From contig NC_092568.1 of assembly GCF_037975245.1 (NCBI RefSeq), positions 7,671,501-7,735,500 on the forward strand: DNA of 64,000 bases, written 5' to 3'. The notes below the pieces were generated by a model. It worked only from the letters and a program-made list of their open reading frames with translations, made no database searches and had not been told where the DNA came from. The position numbers and the translations under genes are program-made. This DNA is from Apostichopus japonicus. Its lineage: Eukaryota; Echinodermata; Holothuroidea; Aspidochirotida; Stichopodidae. Positions 12,409-25,665 of this stretch are shown here, piece after piece (within the stretch, counting starts at the first letter, position 1; every line of letters begins with the position of its first letter).

Positions 12409-14545
12409 GTGTTTAAGCGAGAACATAGAACCATGTTGCAACATTCAACTGTATATGGTCGTAAACAAATAAGGAAATCAACTTTACGATTGTTATGACT
12501 TACGGAAATGTATTGTGCAGTTATTGCTTTGAAAATCAAATCCATGAAATGATTCTGCACACATCACTTTCTCTCTCCCTTTATTATGATTATTATAAAT
12601 GTTCTTGTTCTTGTGATTACAATTTTGGGGTCTGGATAGTCAAATCCTTAATAGTGAGTATAATCAAGAAATATCTTCTTAAAATCATGTAGATGAGTTC
12701 CTCCCTTCTCAAATTTGAAACATTCTGTCGAAATAAGAACATAAAATGGGAATATTTATAGTTAATACTAAAGCTGTCGACGCAAAATGATCACTGCTGT
12801 GATTAGTACGAACTGTTTGGACACATTAGCTTCTCGAAAACATATACAAACTGCATTGTTTTGTGGAAGTAACTTAAATATGACCACTCTTATAGTTTTG
12901 TTGAAGACATCGATACCAAATATATATTGAGCAATGGTTAACTTTTGAAAGTAAATTCTCAAAATAAATATTTCCAATGTCACTGGGAAATATACCGATG
13001 AAACCGAATACGCGAACCATGTTTTTATTTCTTTATCGTCTGTTTGTAAACTCACTAAGACCTGTATATATATAACGAATGTTTAATTTTTATCGAATGA
13101 TAATATTTTGTATTGAGGATTCGTTTTTCAAAGCATAGATAATAACTGATAATTAAATTATATTAGGAACATAAATTAAACCTTTAGTAATCCAATATTA
13201 ATAAAAAAAATCAATAAGAATAAAAGCAACTGTAAATTAATTAACGAGTAAAAAAATCAACACTATGTTTATCATGGTAATATATTAGTTATATCTCTGT
13301 CTGTTGATGCTATAGGGGTGAGCTTAAAGAACATGCAGGAAGCACAACAGTTCCACGATACTGTTTTGGGGTCGTGAAGTTTCTTTTCAAATTGAAATAT
13401 TGGCAATACTTTTGTTAATCTATATACCTTGAGATAGTGTAAACAAAACTATTGGTTACCTACAGTTTGGAAACTTTTCTTTGTAAGAACTTTAGTGGTA
13501 CATTTGATTGTCCAGTGCAAAAACGTGTTTTCGTACGATTCATGTTTCTACAGATTTCAAGATAATTTTGAACTTCACAACATACACCAGATCTACCGAT
13601 TAATGATATCATACGTCATATATGTATCCATGGATCATTTGTTATGCATGTTATTCATGCGGAGATCATTTATTTCTTATGAGACCCATCATTTTCAGCT
13701 GTTTTTGCTTTAATTGCTTTAGATCAGCTCAAAACAGACTTCAATATACATAATGCTATAAACATAACAGATATAGGATACATAATATAGAAAACTATGT
13801 GCCATTACTCAAAAGCAAAGAGTCAAATTACCAACATTAAGGCAAAAGGTATATACGAAAAAGAGCTGAACACATTTAGAATCGAAACTATTAATACAAA
13901 GCAACTAGCATCTCTGTATTATTATGCCCTAAAGTCGTCACTGTACTGTTTAGTTTGCACTTGTGAACATCCTCATGTGAACAATCTATGCATGCATAGA
14001 ACGATTGATCTAATATGTAGGTCATACTCCTTCTCAACTGATGTTACTTAAATGAGACCGTTTTAAAAACATTGCCCCATATTGTAGACATTCCTCCATC
14101 TGCTGTTTTCTTTTTATTTCATTTTGAACTTGGTTTGTTTGTTTTACCGCGATGCTGCACCATAAAACCTTAAATGCTGCGTCTCTCATTACATTAATTT
14201 TAGGGTCTTACAATAGTTCAGTGCATTAATGTCTGTCAATCCATTACATTCCTATAACAGGTATGCAGTTTTCCAATATATATATACTGTACATCTCAAT
14301 TTATATGTTAATAACAATATAGATAGGAAAGAATCAAGATAGAAAGTACATGCTTGGGGAAATTGCAACATTTAGTAATCAACATACATAAAGCGGGTAC
14401 ATATCTTTGTGTCTTTGTGTATTGTCAGCACTTAAAGTCTTGCGTAGAAACTTGATTCTAGAATGTTTTCGTAACAGCTGTTTTGCGCTTGGCAAAATAA
14501 TAATTATGATATAGTTAGCATCAGAGAACTACCAGATGGTATTTT
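12409..14545 (+). other. 3' flank of FREP copy 2
   Basis: No gene. It follows the 3' flank of copy 1 closely throughout; AATAAA-like motifs near 13,210-13,225 are poly(A) candidates. Short reading frames here are not shared as coding sequence between copies. Confidence 0.6.
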
Positions 14546-15207
14546 GATGCAGTTCCTAGTCTTTTTAGATGTACCAGATATGCATCGACACAGGAAACAT
14601 TACAGTGAGAACGATACCTGCGAAAATAACATATAGACATTGTCGTCGTTACATTAATTAATCTGGAGGTCACTGTATCTTAATTTTTTATGCATCGATT
14701 CCAATGCGATTAGAATCACATTGTTGAGTAAATTACTTGTGTTATTATATGTACTAAATCAAGATTTTCGGTTCTCTGACGTGACGACTTGAATCACGGG
14801 ATTTCTACGGAGACGTCAAGTCTACAAATTAAACCAAACTATCTCCATCTAGTGTCGTAATTTATTGGTTCACAAATGTGTTCCAGAAGAGGAGAACGTT
14901 CTTGCTGGAAACAGGAAGATGATTCAATTGTTCGAGACAGCTAACGTATGGAATGCCAATGGGGAGGTTTAAAAGACTATACTTCCAGTACTGAAGAACC
15001 AGCCCAATAGCTCCTCGAAGTTGACATTGTCTTCACAAATCCACACCCTCTGCATGACCGGGAAATAGTGAAAAGCACAAACCAATTAGACACGTGGACA
15101 AACCGAATCATTTGTTAGGAAATCTACATGAAGTATAAGAGGATTTAGAGGGTGGTCTGTTGATTTGCAATTGGAAAAGAGAAAGGACTTACAGAGAGAT
15201 TACATGG
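14546..15207 (+). other. intergenic segment before FREP copy 3
   Basis: No gene seen. From about 14,880 it resembles the segment before copy 4 (about 23,940-24,210), ending at a shared TATA block. The first 300 bases have no partner that I could find in the window. Confidence 0.5.
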
Positions 15208-15215
15208 TATAAAAG
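15208..15215 (+). promoter_or_regulatory. distal TATA box (TATAAAAG), unit 3
   Basis: A canonical TATAAAAG is preserved in the matching place before copy 4. It is about 1.55 kb before the ATG of copy 3, so if used it implies a 5' untranslated exon. A ten-codon reading frame starting ATGATG at 15,275 is preserved in both units. Confidence 0.3.
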
Positions 15216-16665
15216 TTGAAGGAAGATTAAATACAATTAACTAAACGAACCGTTTCTACTTCTGTGTTCCGTCTATGATGTACTTCAAACTTCAGCACGA
15301 GCATTAAGTGTGTTTCGCCAGTGACTATATGGCATAGCGTATTGAACTATTAATGAGGCATATTGTGTTTCAAAGGGTTTGTACATCCCTTTGTCAACAG
15401 AGTTTGGTAAACAGTTCATCCTAACAGTGTGTTCATTATTAATAGTAAATAAACTAACGTACTAAAAATATTTCTATAAATATTTTAGGGATTACAGAGC
15501 TCGGGCTACTGTCTAATGCCATTCCACCAGTTCTTTTCGAACACCGTAGAACAATTATTAAAGCTGGTATTGAGACATCCTGGTAACTAACCACACATAT
15601 TTCAGAACTGGACCGATAGTCTTTTTTATTCAGTCTAATCTCAACCCCATCTCTAGTCTAGTCTAAGATAAACCCATTGCCAACATATTTAACGTTAGGA
15701 TCGATGACAAGTATCAATTGTGATACAAACGGGGATTCAGTTAAGAACAATTGGATAGTATGACACTAATTCAACCCACTAGTGTGTTGATCTGCATGAC
15801 ATGTTCCTATAGTGTTTATGCACGGAACTATAAACATGTTTTATGGTACAATCAACTTTGAGCAAACTTCGGTTACAGAGAACGTTATATCAGTAACAGA
15901 TTCAGTAACAAATGCGCAACGGTTGATGACTGTTCATGCGAGCGGGCCTTATTGTTGACACTGTATGCAAAGTAAAAAACAAAATCAACAAGTCTCAATT
16001 TGCCAATTATCGGAAAAACTTAAACAACCATCTAGTTTTGAAAGTTTTACGTTAATGAAAATTTACCATATTTTTTTTTTGCATTTCCTTTACAGTTCAT
16101 TTAGTATCCAATTCACAACTCCCTTGCCTTCCCGCCACAATTGGCTTATAATGTCAATATTCTCAGTTCAAGGAATCTTACAATAACAACAAGCAAAACG
16201 TAGTCTATACCAAATCAACTTTCAATGAATTATCTTATCTCCGTAAAGAAAAATCATGACATGAACTATCACATTATCTGGATACAGATCAAACTAAGAA
16301 TAATATCATCAATAAAAGACGATCCAAAACAATTCTATCCTGTTCAGAATTCAAGCAAAGTTGTTAGTCAATATTAAATAAGGTGGGATCGCTGAGTAAA
16401 ATCATTCATACAAGAATGAACTAACTATTAAAAAGCTGCGTATAACGTTCGTTAATCTTTCACTCGCAATGCACGTGTCTTGTTTGACAAGTATTAGCGC
16501 GACTAATCAAACTAGTTATGGTTTACAAATCATTAACAAATACCACCACTTGCAGGGACAATGTTCAGGGATATTGCTACGTAATTAATGACTGTTTACA
16601 AAGTTTCGTTACCTCTAATGAGCTTTTCAACAAACACGTTGATAACAATATTGGATTCCAAGTAG

Positions 16666-16672
16666 CATAAAA
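16666..16672 (+). promoter_or_regulatory. candidate core promoter (CATAAAA) of FREP copy 3
   Basis: Same TATA-like motif and following pyrimidine-rich segment as in copies 1 and 4, about 90 bases before the ATG. Confidence 0.3.
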
Positions 16673-16762
16673 CATTGCAACTATCTTTTTCTCAATTCAA
16701 TTCATGTCAAGTCAACAAAGTTGCCAGATCACCTAAGTACGTACTGAAGACAAATTTTCATC

Positions 16763-16977
16763 ATGAAAGCTGGTATTCTGTTGATCCTGGTTGGATGCAT
16801 TTCGTTCTGCATCAGCTCTGAACCTTTGAAAGAAAGTGAAAGTACTGTAAGAAAACTTTAAAATATTCATTTATATTTTGTAATATGTTTTTCATGTTAA
16901 ACAAGGCTTTTCATTTCGTATGTGAAACATGTATTGTATTCAGTTCATTTGTGGAGGTTAAGAATACTTAATACTTA

Positions 16978-17025
<48 letters not shown>

Positions 17026-20000
17026 GTGTGTGTGTATGGTGTGCGTGTGTGTGTAAATTAATGATGAAAATCGAATATACGTCAAAATTCGTAAAAAATA
17101 ATATAAATCATGAATCGTATTATTTTAATCAAACATAAATCATATGAGCTTTTGAATAAAACACTAATGCCATCAACACAGACATCTGAGATGAAAACAT
17201 CTACAACTTCATCTTTCTAGTTTAACTAATTTAGAAATTTATGCATTATGGTTAATAAGGAGAAATAGTCTCAGAATCACAATGGGGTACGGAAGTAGAG
17301 CAAAGTTTAATTGTCAACATGTTACACTTCTGTTACTTTCACATATAAAAAAGGATACGAATACAAAGTGATTAAAATTCCCGTATCATATAACGAGGTA
17401 TGCTGGAAGGTATCAGATAAAAATTCTTAGATACCCAGGTGTATGAAAATCACTTGTTTTCAAAGCAAAGTACATCGATACCTGCAACTAATGTACAGCA
17501 AGTCAAATGAAATAAAGATGAAATTATTGATTACGGGGGGATGAATGTTGTTTTTCCAGTAAAGAATCTATAGAGTTCCTAGTAATCGTAATAGTGAAAG
17601 AGGGGGTAAGGTGTAGAAATAAGTCTGTGGTTTACTTCATATGAGTCCCAAGGGTTACAAAGAAGTTCAATGGACCTATCAACCCTTGGACACCATGCCT
17701 TTAATGCAGATATTACACTTGAACTTAACCATGTTCCCTACACTTACACATTTGCATGGACTTTGAAGGATAATGTCTGCACAAATATCTTTTACAAATT
17801 TAAAACATTATGTGTAAACTCTATCTGCAGACACACAATCATGCGAAATCGCACAGTCGCACGACGCGACGTTGATATAAGACTCGACAGAAATAAACAG
17901 AAATATATATGTTTATGGTTGTACGTTAACCCAATATTGGAAGTAGGGAAGGTGATCTGCATCGTCATTGAGAGTTTACAAATATGAAAACGTCACTGAA
18001 ATAGAAACGTAAACTTTACATTATAAAACATATGGCTTAGCTAGCACCAATTGCATGTTACATATCGTCACATTTTAAAGAGATAGATGTCTAAATTTTG
18101 CTCATTCGTAAAGATATGATTGTGTTTTTGGTTCGATGTATGAACTGGTCGCTGGAAAGCATCTTATGAATTAAGGAATTATCGTAAATATTGTAGTAAA
18201 TCATATTTTAACATGCACACCGAATGTAAAAGGTCCAATCTGACTGTTTTTTTTTTATTTTTTTTTATTTTTTTAGTTCGAACGCGAGGAACGGTCTTTA
18301 GCAGATCCGGCTGGGAGACAAAAGCGGCAGTCAGGTGACTAATGAATTGTTTTATGTTTATCACACGGAGTTCAAACTTCATTACAATAATTTATATGTT
18401 CGTACATAGGACAATGTAGCACAGTCTCACTGTAAGCTTATTCAAACTCACACCTGCATTCTAACCAACTGAATAGTTAGAGTTACAATAAATGCTTTCG
18501 TGACATGTTTTCTTTCTCTTTTAATCTATAAGATCTGCTGTTTGTTTGCATACATTAAACTCATCGACTCAAACTTAACACAAATATAGTCTAAAAGTAC
18601 AAACTATAACTAGAAATATTCGTGTCTATACTATCATAAATTTGTTTCCAATGAAACAATTCGTGTGTCCTAAGAATGTTTCTGTTGAATGTAACCCTAA
18701 TTATAATAATATAATTACATTTTATCTTCAATGGTACAGAAGTGGATGTAAAGAATCTCCGTCATGTGCAGCACTTCTTTCTTAATATTTGTATAAATGA
18801 AATACGTATGTAATACAACATAAAGATCTTAGAGCATATAAATCGTCTTAACACTTACATAAATTTTGATCAACGAAGAAACAAGACTTCAATTGGATCC
18901 TTCTCAAACAGGTCTTTCGTGTCCCAAGGGGATTTCTCATTCTCCTGAGTACCCACGTGACTGCTATGATATTCTGCAATCTTGTTCCGGTCAGTCTCCA
19001 CCAAGTGGTCAGTACTACATTCAACCAGATGGTGGAAATGTCATCAAGGTCTACTGTGATATGGAAACTGACGAGGGAGGATGGACGGTAAGATGAAATT
19101 ATATTACACTCTTTGTTGTAACGTTGTTATTAATTTTCATTATTTGTACATATTTCAACGCTAAACTTTTGTAACAGTTCAGTCGGAAATAAATGTAGTT
19201 CTGGCGTAGTGACCTAACTACACTTAGCTCTTCTTTCAGTGAGGATTTATTTTTTTCAACAGGAATTTGGGTTATGTTGTCAACTGGGGCAGAAAAATCC
19301 TATATGCAACAACAAACATGTCATTCGGAAACTATTGCCAATGACCGACTCCTGAAAACGCCGTGTGTGACATAGCAAGTCCTTGTTGCACTTAAATGAA
19401 ACGCAAATATAATTAAAATTGTTATTAATTTTCCTTCACACAAACGGCTGAATGCTTGAACGAGTCTAAATCTGAAGTCATAGAGCTAGATGTGCATCGG
19501 TTCTTCCTGCTTATCTGTATCAATAGCAGACGAGTTTTGCAAGTATTGAATCTAAAGCATTGAAGTAAAACGTAATGATGTCATCGGTTTCAATGTCAAC
19601 ATTGGTATCATTCTGCTTTGAAAATATGAAATGAAAAAAAAGCAAGTAGAAGGTTTTAGATAGTAGTAGCAACGTGACATCGTGACAACGTGGCAAAATG
19701 GCAACTACCAGACACGACTGTTAAACTATAGGATATCTCGCAAACGTAAAAACAATTTTCGTTGGGGGGGGGGGGTGTCTCAAATTAAGATGATGACTTG
19801 GTTTGTGTCCCTTTAAGTCATCCAAAGTGTAACAGTTATCAGTTTCATTGATGACGCATGGTTGGTGCATGTAAAACCTGTGGAGTACAACGAATACACA
19901 TAACATACTTGTTATAGTGTTACTAATCCGCTATAATGATGTGGAACGATTTACTTGAGGCAAATCCAAACAAAAACACCTCAGTTGCCAACATTTTGTT

Positions 20001-22101
20001 CGGTGGCAAATCTCAACAATTTAGAAGCATTGAAAACGTTTTTCTGAATGTTAGCTCCTTTATCTGTCCAAATCCTTTACAAGGGAAGTCGAGTTTCACT
20101 ATTTTGTACTGGGAAACGGCACAGATGAGTTTTTCCCTTGAAACACGAAGTTCGGCCGTCAGCAGTCTTTGAATGTGGATAGGGTCAGATCATTGGAAAG
20201 TTTAAATCCTTAACAAATCCTTTACTGTTTAAAGCTCATAAAAATCGGAAACATTTAAGTAACTAAATGAGTATAACAGGAATATCCAAATATGTATTTA
20301 CGATGGTAACTGACGTAAAATTCAGGGGTTTAAAGTGAATAATTCACACATTGAATAACACTCATAATTTCATCTCGTTCAAGCCACACGTAGTTAATTT
20401 ATTCTATTACATATTTTGGAACTATCACTGTATTACCTATCAGCAACATGAAAATAAATAGCTTTATTTATATCTGCATATATTTTCTCAAAGAGAGAAG
20501 GGCTGTGTACGTAGGTCAGATATTAATGTTCCTACTGGAAGCAACACTTCATATACTTCGTTTGATAAGATGTTAAGCCTGACTGTAAAAATACAGATTT
20601 ATATTAGATATAAGAGATAGAAGGAATGTGTGTTACCAATAACAACTCATGGTTATATTGATCATATTTGTTCCCTTGTTATGATACAGGTCTTTCAGAG
20701 ACGAATAGACGGTACCATTAACTTCTATCGTCCGTGGTCCTACTATCAAACTGGGTTTGGGAACCTAAATACAGAGTTCTGGCTTGGCAATGACAACATT
20801 CACTACCTTACTTCCCAGGGAGACTACGAGCTGAGGGTTGATATGAACAACACCTTAGGGAACCATTACTACGCCAAATACAACAAATTCAGAATTGGCG
20901 ACTCATTCTCCGAGTACCTTTTAGTACTTGGAGCGTACTCGGGTACAGCAGGTACAATATAAACATACGTATTTAAGGTGTGTCTGTATATTTGATTACT
21001 TCACATTGCATATGACGGTTCAGTATACACAGGGACAAAATAAACATGCACCGTGCATGGACTAAATCGTGATGGAGTTGGGATGATCTAAGTCAGGTAG
21101 TTTCACATCCTCGCTATCGCGTTTTACAACCGATCGTTCATTGTCTAAGTACTGAGACTAACTATACACATTTTAGGATGAAATTTATTGATCAGAATTA
21201 TGGTGATAATGAAATTGCATAAATTAAATTATTTGATTATACATTTACACAGGTACAGAAAAAGGCGCCTAGAAACATACACGCTCGATAAGCACACATT
21301 CGATTGATCAATCGACGTAGGTTACTGCGCTTGTTGCGTCGATACAATTGCAAACAAATAACTGTTCAAGGACCTTTCCACTAGATACTTAACTTCTGAA
21401 TGTAAATCTATCACGTCGCTATTCCGTTAGATACGACATATTGTCTCCATATTAGAAATATAAGTCAGTGTGGTATAGGGAGACGATAGAGTCCTGTTGT
21501 TCAAAGTCAAGGAAAACGTTGTGTTCGTTAAAATAGTGAAATTTTCGAGCTGTGATAGTCTAATGCGCAATTATAACAAGCTTATTCCCATAAATATACA
21601 AAGCAACCTACTCTATTTAAAGCGTTTTCCGATTAAAGAACAAGTGTTTGCTTCCACGGAACTATTTTTCAGGTAGACTATGAGCTGAGGATTCATTTGA
21701 ACAACTCCTAAGGACATGTTTTTTTGTTGTTGGAATCATTGCTTTACTTGAGAACTAAATATTTTTTAACCAACAGGCAAAATGGAAGTATATTAATTGA
21801 TCGAAAAAACAATTAATTTGATTTTCTTTCCGAATGAATACATACAGGTGATTCCCTAGGTTACCATAACACCAGGCGGTTTTCTACGTACGATAATGAC
21901 AATGACGCTTATTCCGGCAACTGTGCGAGTCATTCATCATACGGCAGAGGAGCGTGGTGGTATGGATATTGTCACCATTCTAATCTAAACGGTCAGTACT
22001 ACGGTTATAGTGGAAATCCCAGTATTTACTGGCGCAATCTGCCTGGTGATGCTGACCAAATTCCTTTTGCCGAGATGAAGCTTCGTCCTCGTTCAATTTA
22101 A
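16763..22101 (+). CDS. fibrinogen-related protein, copy 3 (5 coding exons)
   Basis: Exons 16763-16846, 18277-18334, 18879-19087, 20690-20951 and 21848-22101 join in phase into 288 residues, the most canonical copy. Residues 1-28 include the signal peptide, 42-45 are the furin-type site RQKR, and about 54-288 are the fibrinogen-like domain. Cysteines in exon 3 are at 62, 76, 83 and 107; the GGWT tryptophan is 116. In exon 5 the calcium loop YDNDND is at 219-224, and Cys230 and Cys246 bracket the pocket segment GAWWYGYC. Exon 5 carries R where most copies have M (NTRRF), so it lacks an internal ATG but is fully open. This copy lacks the extra upstream in-frame ATG of copies 1 and 4 because of a 12-base gap before the start. 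The intron 2 donor is GTGACT rather than GTAAAT. Confidence 0.9.
16979..17052. repeat. (AT)n/(TG)n microsatellite in intron 1 of FREP copy 3
   Basis: A run of TA dinucleotides, one CATATA interruption, then TG repeats. It parallels the tract at 8,429-8,552. Intron 1 of copies 1 and 4 has only a short TA run at the related place. Confidence 0.9.
21673..21718 (+). pseudogene. decayed exon-4 fragment in intron 4, copy 3
   Basis: Preceded by TTTTTCAG like a working acceptor. It encodes DYELRIHLNNS then a stop, and sits about 720 bases after the true exon 4. Confidence 0.6.
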
Positions 22102-24210
22102 GGCTTTAAGCCAGAACGTAGAATCATAATGCACTGCCATTCAACTGTATATGGTCGTAGAAAATGAGGAAATCAACTTTACGATTGTTATGACAAATGT
22201 ATTGAGCAGTTATTGCTTTGAAAATCAAATCCATGAAATGTATCTGCATAGATCACTTTCTATCTCCCTTTATTATGATTAATGTAAGTGTTGTTGTTCT
22301 TGTGATTACAATTTTTGGGGTCTGATAGTTAAATCCTTCATGGTAAATATATTAAACAAATATCATCTTAAAATCATCAAATCATCGAAATAAGAACATA
22401 AAATGGGAATATTTATAGTTAACACTAAAGCTGTCGACTCAAAATGATCACTGCTGTGATGAGTACGAACTGTTTGGACACTTTAGCTTCTCAAAAACAT
22501 ATACACCCTGCATTGTTTTGTGAAAGTAACTTAAATATGACCCCTCTTTTAGTTTTGTTGTAGACACCGATACCAAATATATTCGGAGCAATGGTTAAAT
22601 TTTGATAGTAAATTCTCAATATATCTATTTCGAATGTCACGGGGAAATATACTGATGAAACCGAATACGCGAACCATTTTTGTATTTCTTTATCGTCTGT
22701 TTGTTAACTCACTAAGACCTGTGTATAACGAATGTTTAATTTTTAACGATTAATAATATTTTGTCTTGAGGATTCGTTTTTCAAAGCATAGATAATAACC
22801 AATCAGTAAATTATGTTAAGAACATAAATTAAACCTTAAATAATCCAATATTAATACAAAAAAAGTAAATAAGAATAAAAGCAACTGTAAATTAATTAAC
22901 GAGTAAAACAAATCCTCACTATGTTTTATCATGATAATATTTTAATTTTCTCTCTGTCTGTTGATGCTATAGGGGTGAGCTTACAGAACATGCAGGAAGC
23001 ACAACAGTTCCACGATACTGTTTTGGGGTCGTGAAGTTTCTTTTCAAATAGAAATATTGGCAATACTTCTGTTAATCTATATACCTTGAGATAGTGTAAA
23101 AAAAAATATTGGTTACCTACCGATTAATGATATCATACGTCATATATGTATCCATGGATCATTTGTAATGCATGTTATTTATGCGGAGATCGTTTAGTTT
23201 TTCTGAGAACCTTCAGTTTCAGCTGTTTTTGCTTTAATTGCTTTAGATCAGCTCAAAACAGACTTCAATATATTAAATTTTATAAACATAACTGATATAA
23301 GTTACATAATATAGAAAACTATGTGCCATTTATCAAACGAAAAGAGTCAAATTACCAACATTAAGGCAGGAGGATCCATGAAACGAAAACTATTAATACA
23401 AAGCAACTATGACTATACACTAGACCTCTTTAACATATAATTATCGACGAATAAATTTGGAATGTACTGAACCTTACAACAAATGGCGGATTAAACGATG
23501 ATGATATATCATATAAAGAAAATGAACGAGTGCTGGATTACAGTTGCATGAATAACAAAAACATAATATCCTTTTAATCGTCCCCTCTCTTATGACTTAA
23601 AGTCGTTACTGTACTGTTTATGCTGCACTTGTGAACATCCCCATGTGAACAATCTATGCATGCAGATAACGTTAAAGGATGTGAAGACTCGCGTACAAAG
23701 AGAGGTCTCATGCCGGTAATCTGACCTAGTTTCGAATGAGGTGTAACAGAAGTGTTAGACACCACCATCGATCCCAGAAAATACACACACAGCTTGCTAC
23801 CGTCGGTAATTAGACACTAGTGTACAGTCAATACATACAGCTACGTTCAATACCCACAACACAGTGTACAAAGCAGCGATGGACATCTCAGGTCTAGATA
23901 AATGATAACAAGGTATCACGTTTCATTACTGTCTGCATTTTGTAGCGACAAGACTAACGAATGGAAGGCCAAAGGGGTCATGTTAAAAAACATACTTCCA
24001 GTAAGGAGTAACCAGCCCAATAGCTACGTCTCGAAGTTTACATTGTCTCCACAATTATAAACCCTCCCCATGGCTGGGAAAGTCACAAAACAAGTTGACA
24101 AGTGGGCAAACCGAAGCATTTGTCGGGAAACCTAAGTATAAGAAGAAATAGAGGGTGGTTTCTTGTACTGGAAGAGGGCAAGAGGAAGGACGTACAGAGA
24201 GACCACAGGG
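22102..24210 (+). other. 3' flank of FREP copy 3 and intergenic segment
   Basis: No gene. AATAAA at about 22,874 is a poly(A) candidate. Up to about 23,410 it follows the flank of copy 1. From about 23,940 it follows the segment before copy 3. The part between (about 23,410-23,900) is only partly shared. Confidence 0.55.
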
Positions 24211-24218
24211 TATAAAAG
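24211..24218 (+). promoter_or_regulatory. distal TATA box (TATAAAAG), unit 4
   Basis: Counterpart of the TATAAAAG at 15,208 with similar sequence on both sides, including the ten-codon ATGATG reading frame at 24,279. It lies about 1.45 kb before the first ATG of copy 4. Confidence 0.3.
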
Positions 24219-25571
24219 TTGAAGAAAGATTGAATACAGATAACTAAACCGAACCGTTTCTACTTTTGTGTGCCGTCTATGATGTTCTTCAAACTTCAGC
24301 ACGAGCATTAGGTGTGTTTCGCCAGTGACTTTATGGCATAGCGCATTGAACTACTAGTGAGGCATATTGTGTATCAAAGGGTTTGTACATCCCTTTGTCA
24401 ACAAAGTTTGGTAAACAGTTCATCCTAACAGTGTGTTCATTGTTGATAGTAATTAAACCAACGTACTAGGAATATTTCTATAAATGGTTTGGGTAGGTTT
24501 AAATAGCTCAAGCTATTGTCTACTAATGCCATTCCACCAGTTCTTTTCGAATACCGTAGAACAATTATAAGAGCTGGTATGAGACATCCTGGTAACTAAC
24601 CACACATATTTCAGAACTGGACAGAACGTCTTTTTTATTCAGTCTAATCTCAACCCCATCTCTAGTCTAGTCTAAGATAAACCCATTGTCAATATATTTA
24701 ACGTTAGGATCGATGACTAGTATCAACTGTGATACAAATGGGGATTCAGTTAAGAAAAATTGGCTAATATGACACTAATTCAACCCACTTGTGTTCTGTA
24801 TGACATGTGCCTATAGTGTTTATGCACGGTATTATAAACATGTTGTACGGTACAATCAACTTTGAGCAAACTTCGGTTACAGAGAACGTAATATCAGTAA
24901 CAGATTCAGTAACAAATGCGCAATGGTTGATGACGGTTCATGCGAGTGCGCCTTATTGTTGACACTGCATGCAAAGCAAAACAAAAAGCAACAAGTCTCA
25001 CCTTGTCAATCATCGGAAAAACTTAACCAACCATCTAGTTTTGCAAGTTTTACGCTAGAGAAATTTTACCATTTTGTGAAGGTTGTTTTTTCTTCACAGT
25101 TCACTTAGTATTCAATTCACAACTCCCTTGCCTTCCCGCCCCATTTGGCTTATAATGTCAATATTTTCGGTGAATGCAGCTAATAATAACATCTAGCACA
25201 ACGTAGCCTATACCAAATCAACTTTCAATGAATTCTCTTCCATCCTGTTCAGTATTCAAGCGAAGGGCTTATTCAATATTGGATGCGGTGGGATCGCAGA
25301 GTAAAATCATTTATACAAGAATAAACTAACTCTTTGAAATTCTGCGTATAACGTTCGTTAATCTTTCACTCGCAATGCACGTGTTTGTATAACAAGTATA
25401 AGCACGACTAATCAAACTGGTTATGGCTTACAAATCATTAACAAATACCACCACTTGCAGTGACAATCTTCAGGGGTATTGCTACGTAATTAATGACTGT
25501 TTACAAAGTTTCGTTACCTCTGATGAGCTTTCAAGAAACACGAGGATGAAAAAAAAATGGATTCTAAATAG

Positions 25572-25578
25572 CATAAAA
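25572..25578 (+). promoter_or_regulatory. candidate core promoter (CATAAAA) of FREP copy 4
   Basis: Same motif and spacing as before copies 1 and 3. Confidence 0.3.
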
Positions 25579-25665
25579 CATTGCAACTATCTTTTTCTCA
25601 ATTCAATTCATGTCAAGTCAACGAAGTTGCTAGATCACCACAATAAGTTCTGAAGACAAATTTGC

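Noticed and set aside
18879-18898. Exon 3 acceptor at ACAAG/ACTTC instead of CGAAG/AAACA
   Set aside because: It would put the fibrinogen domain out of frame with exon 2; only the earlier AG keeps the phase in all copies.
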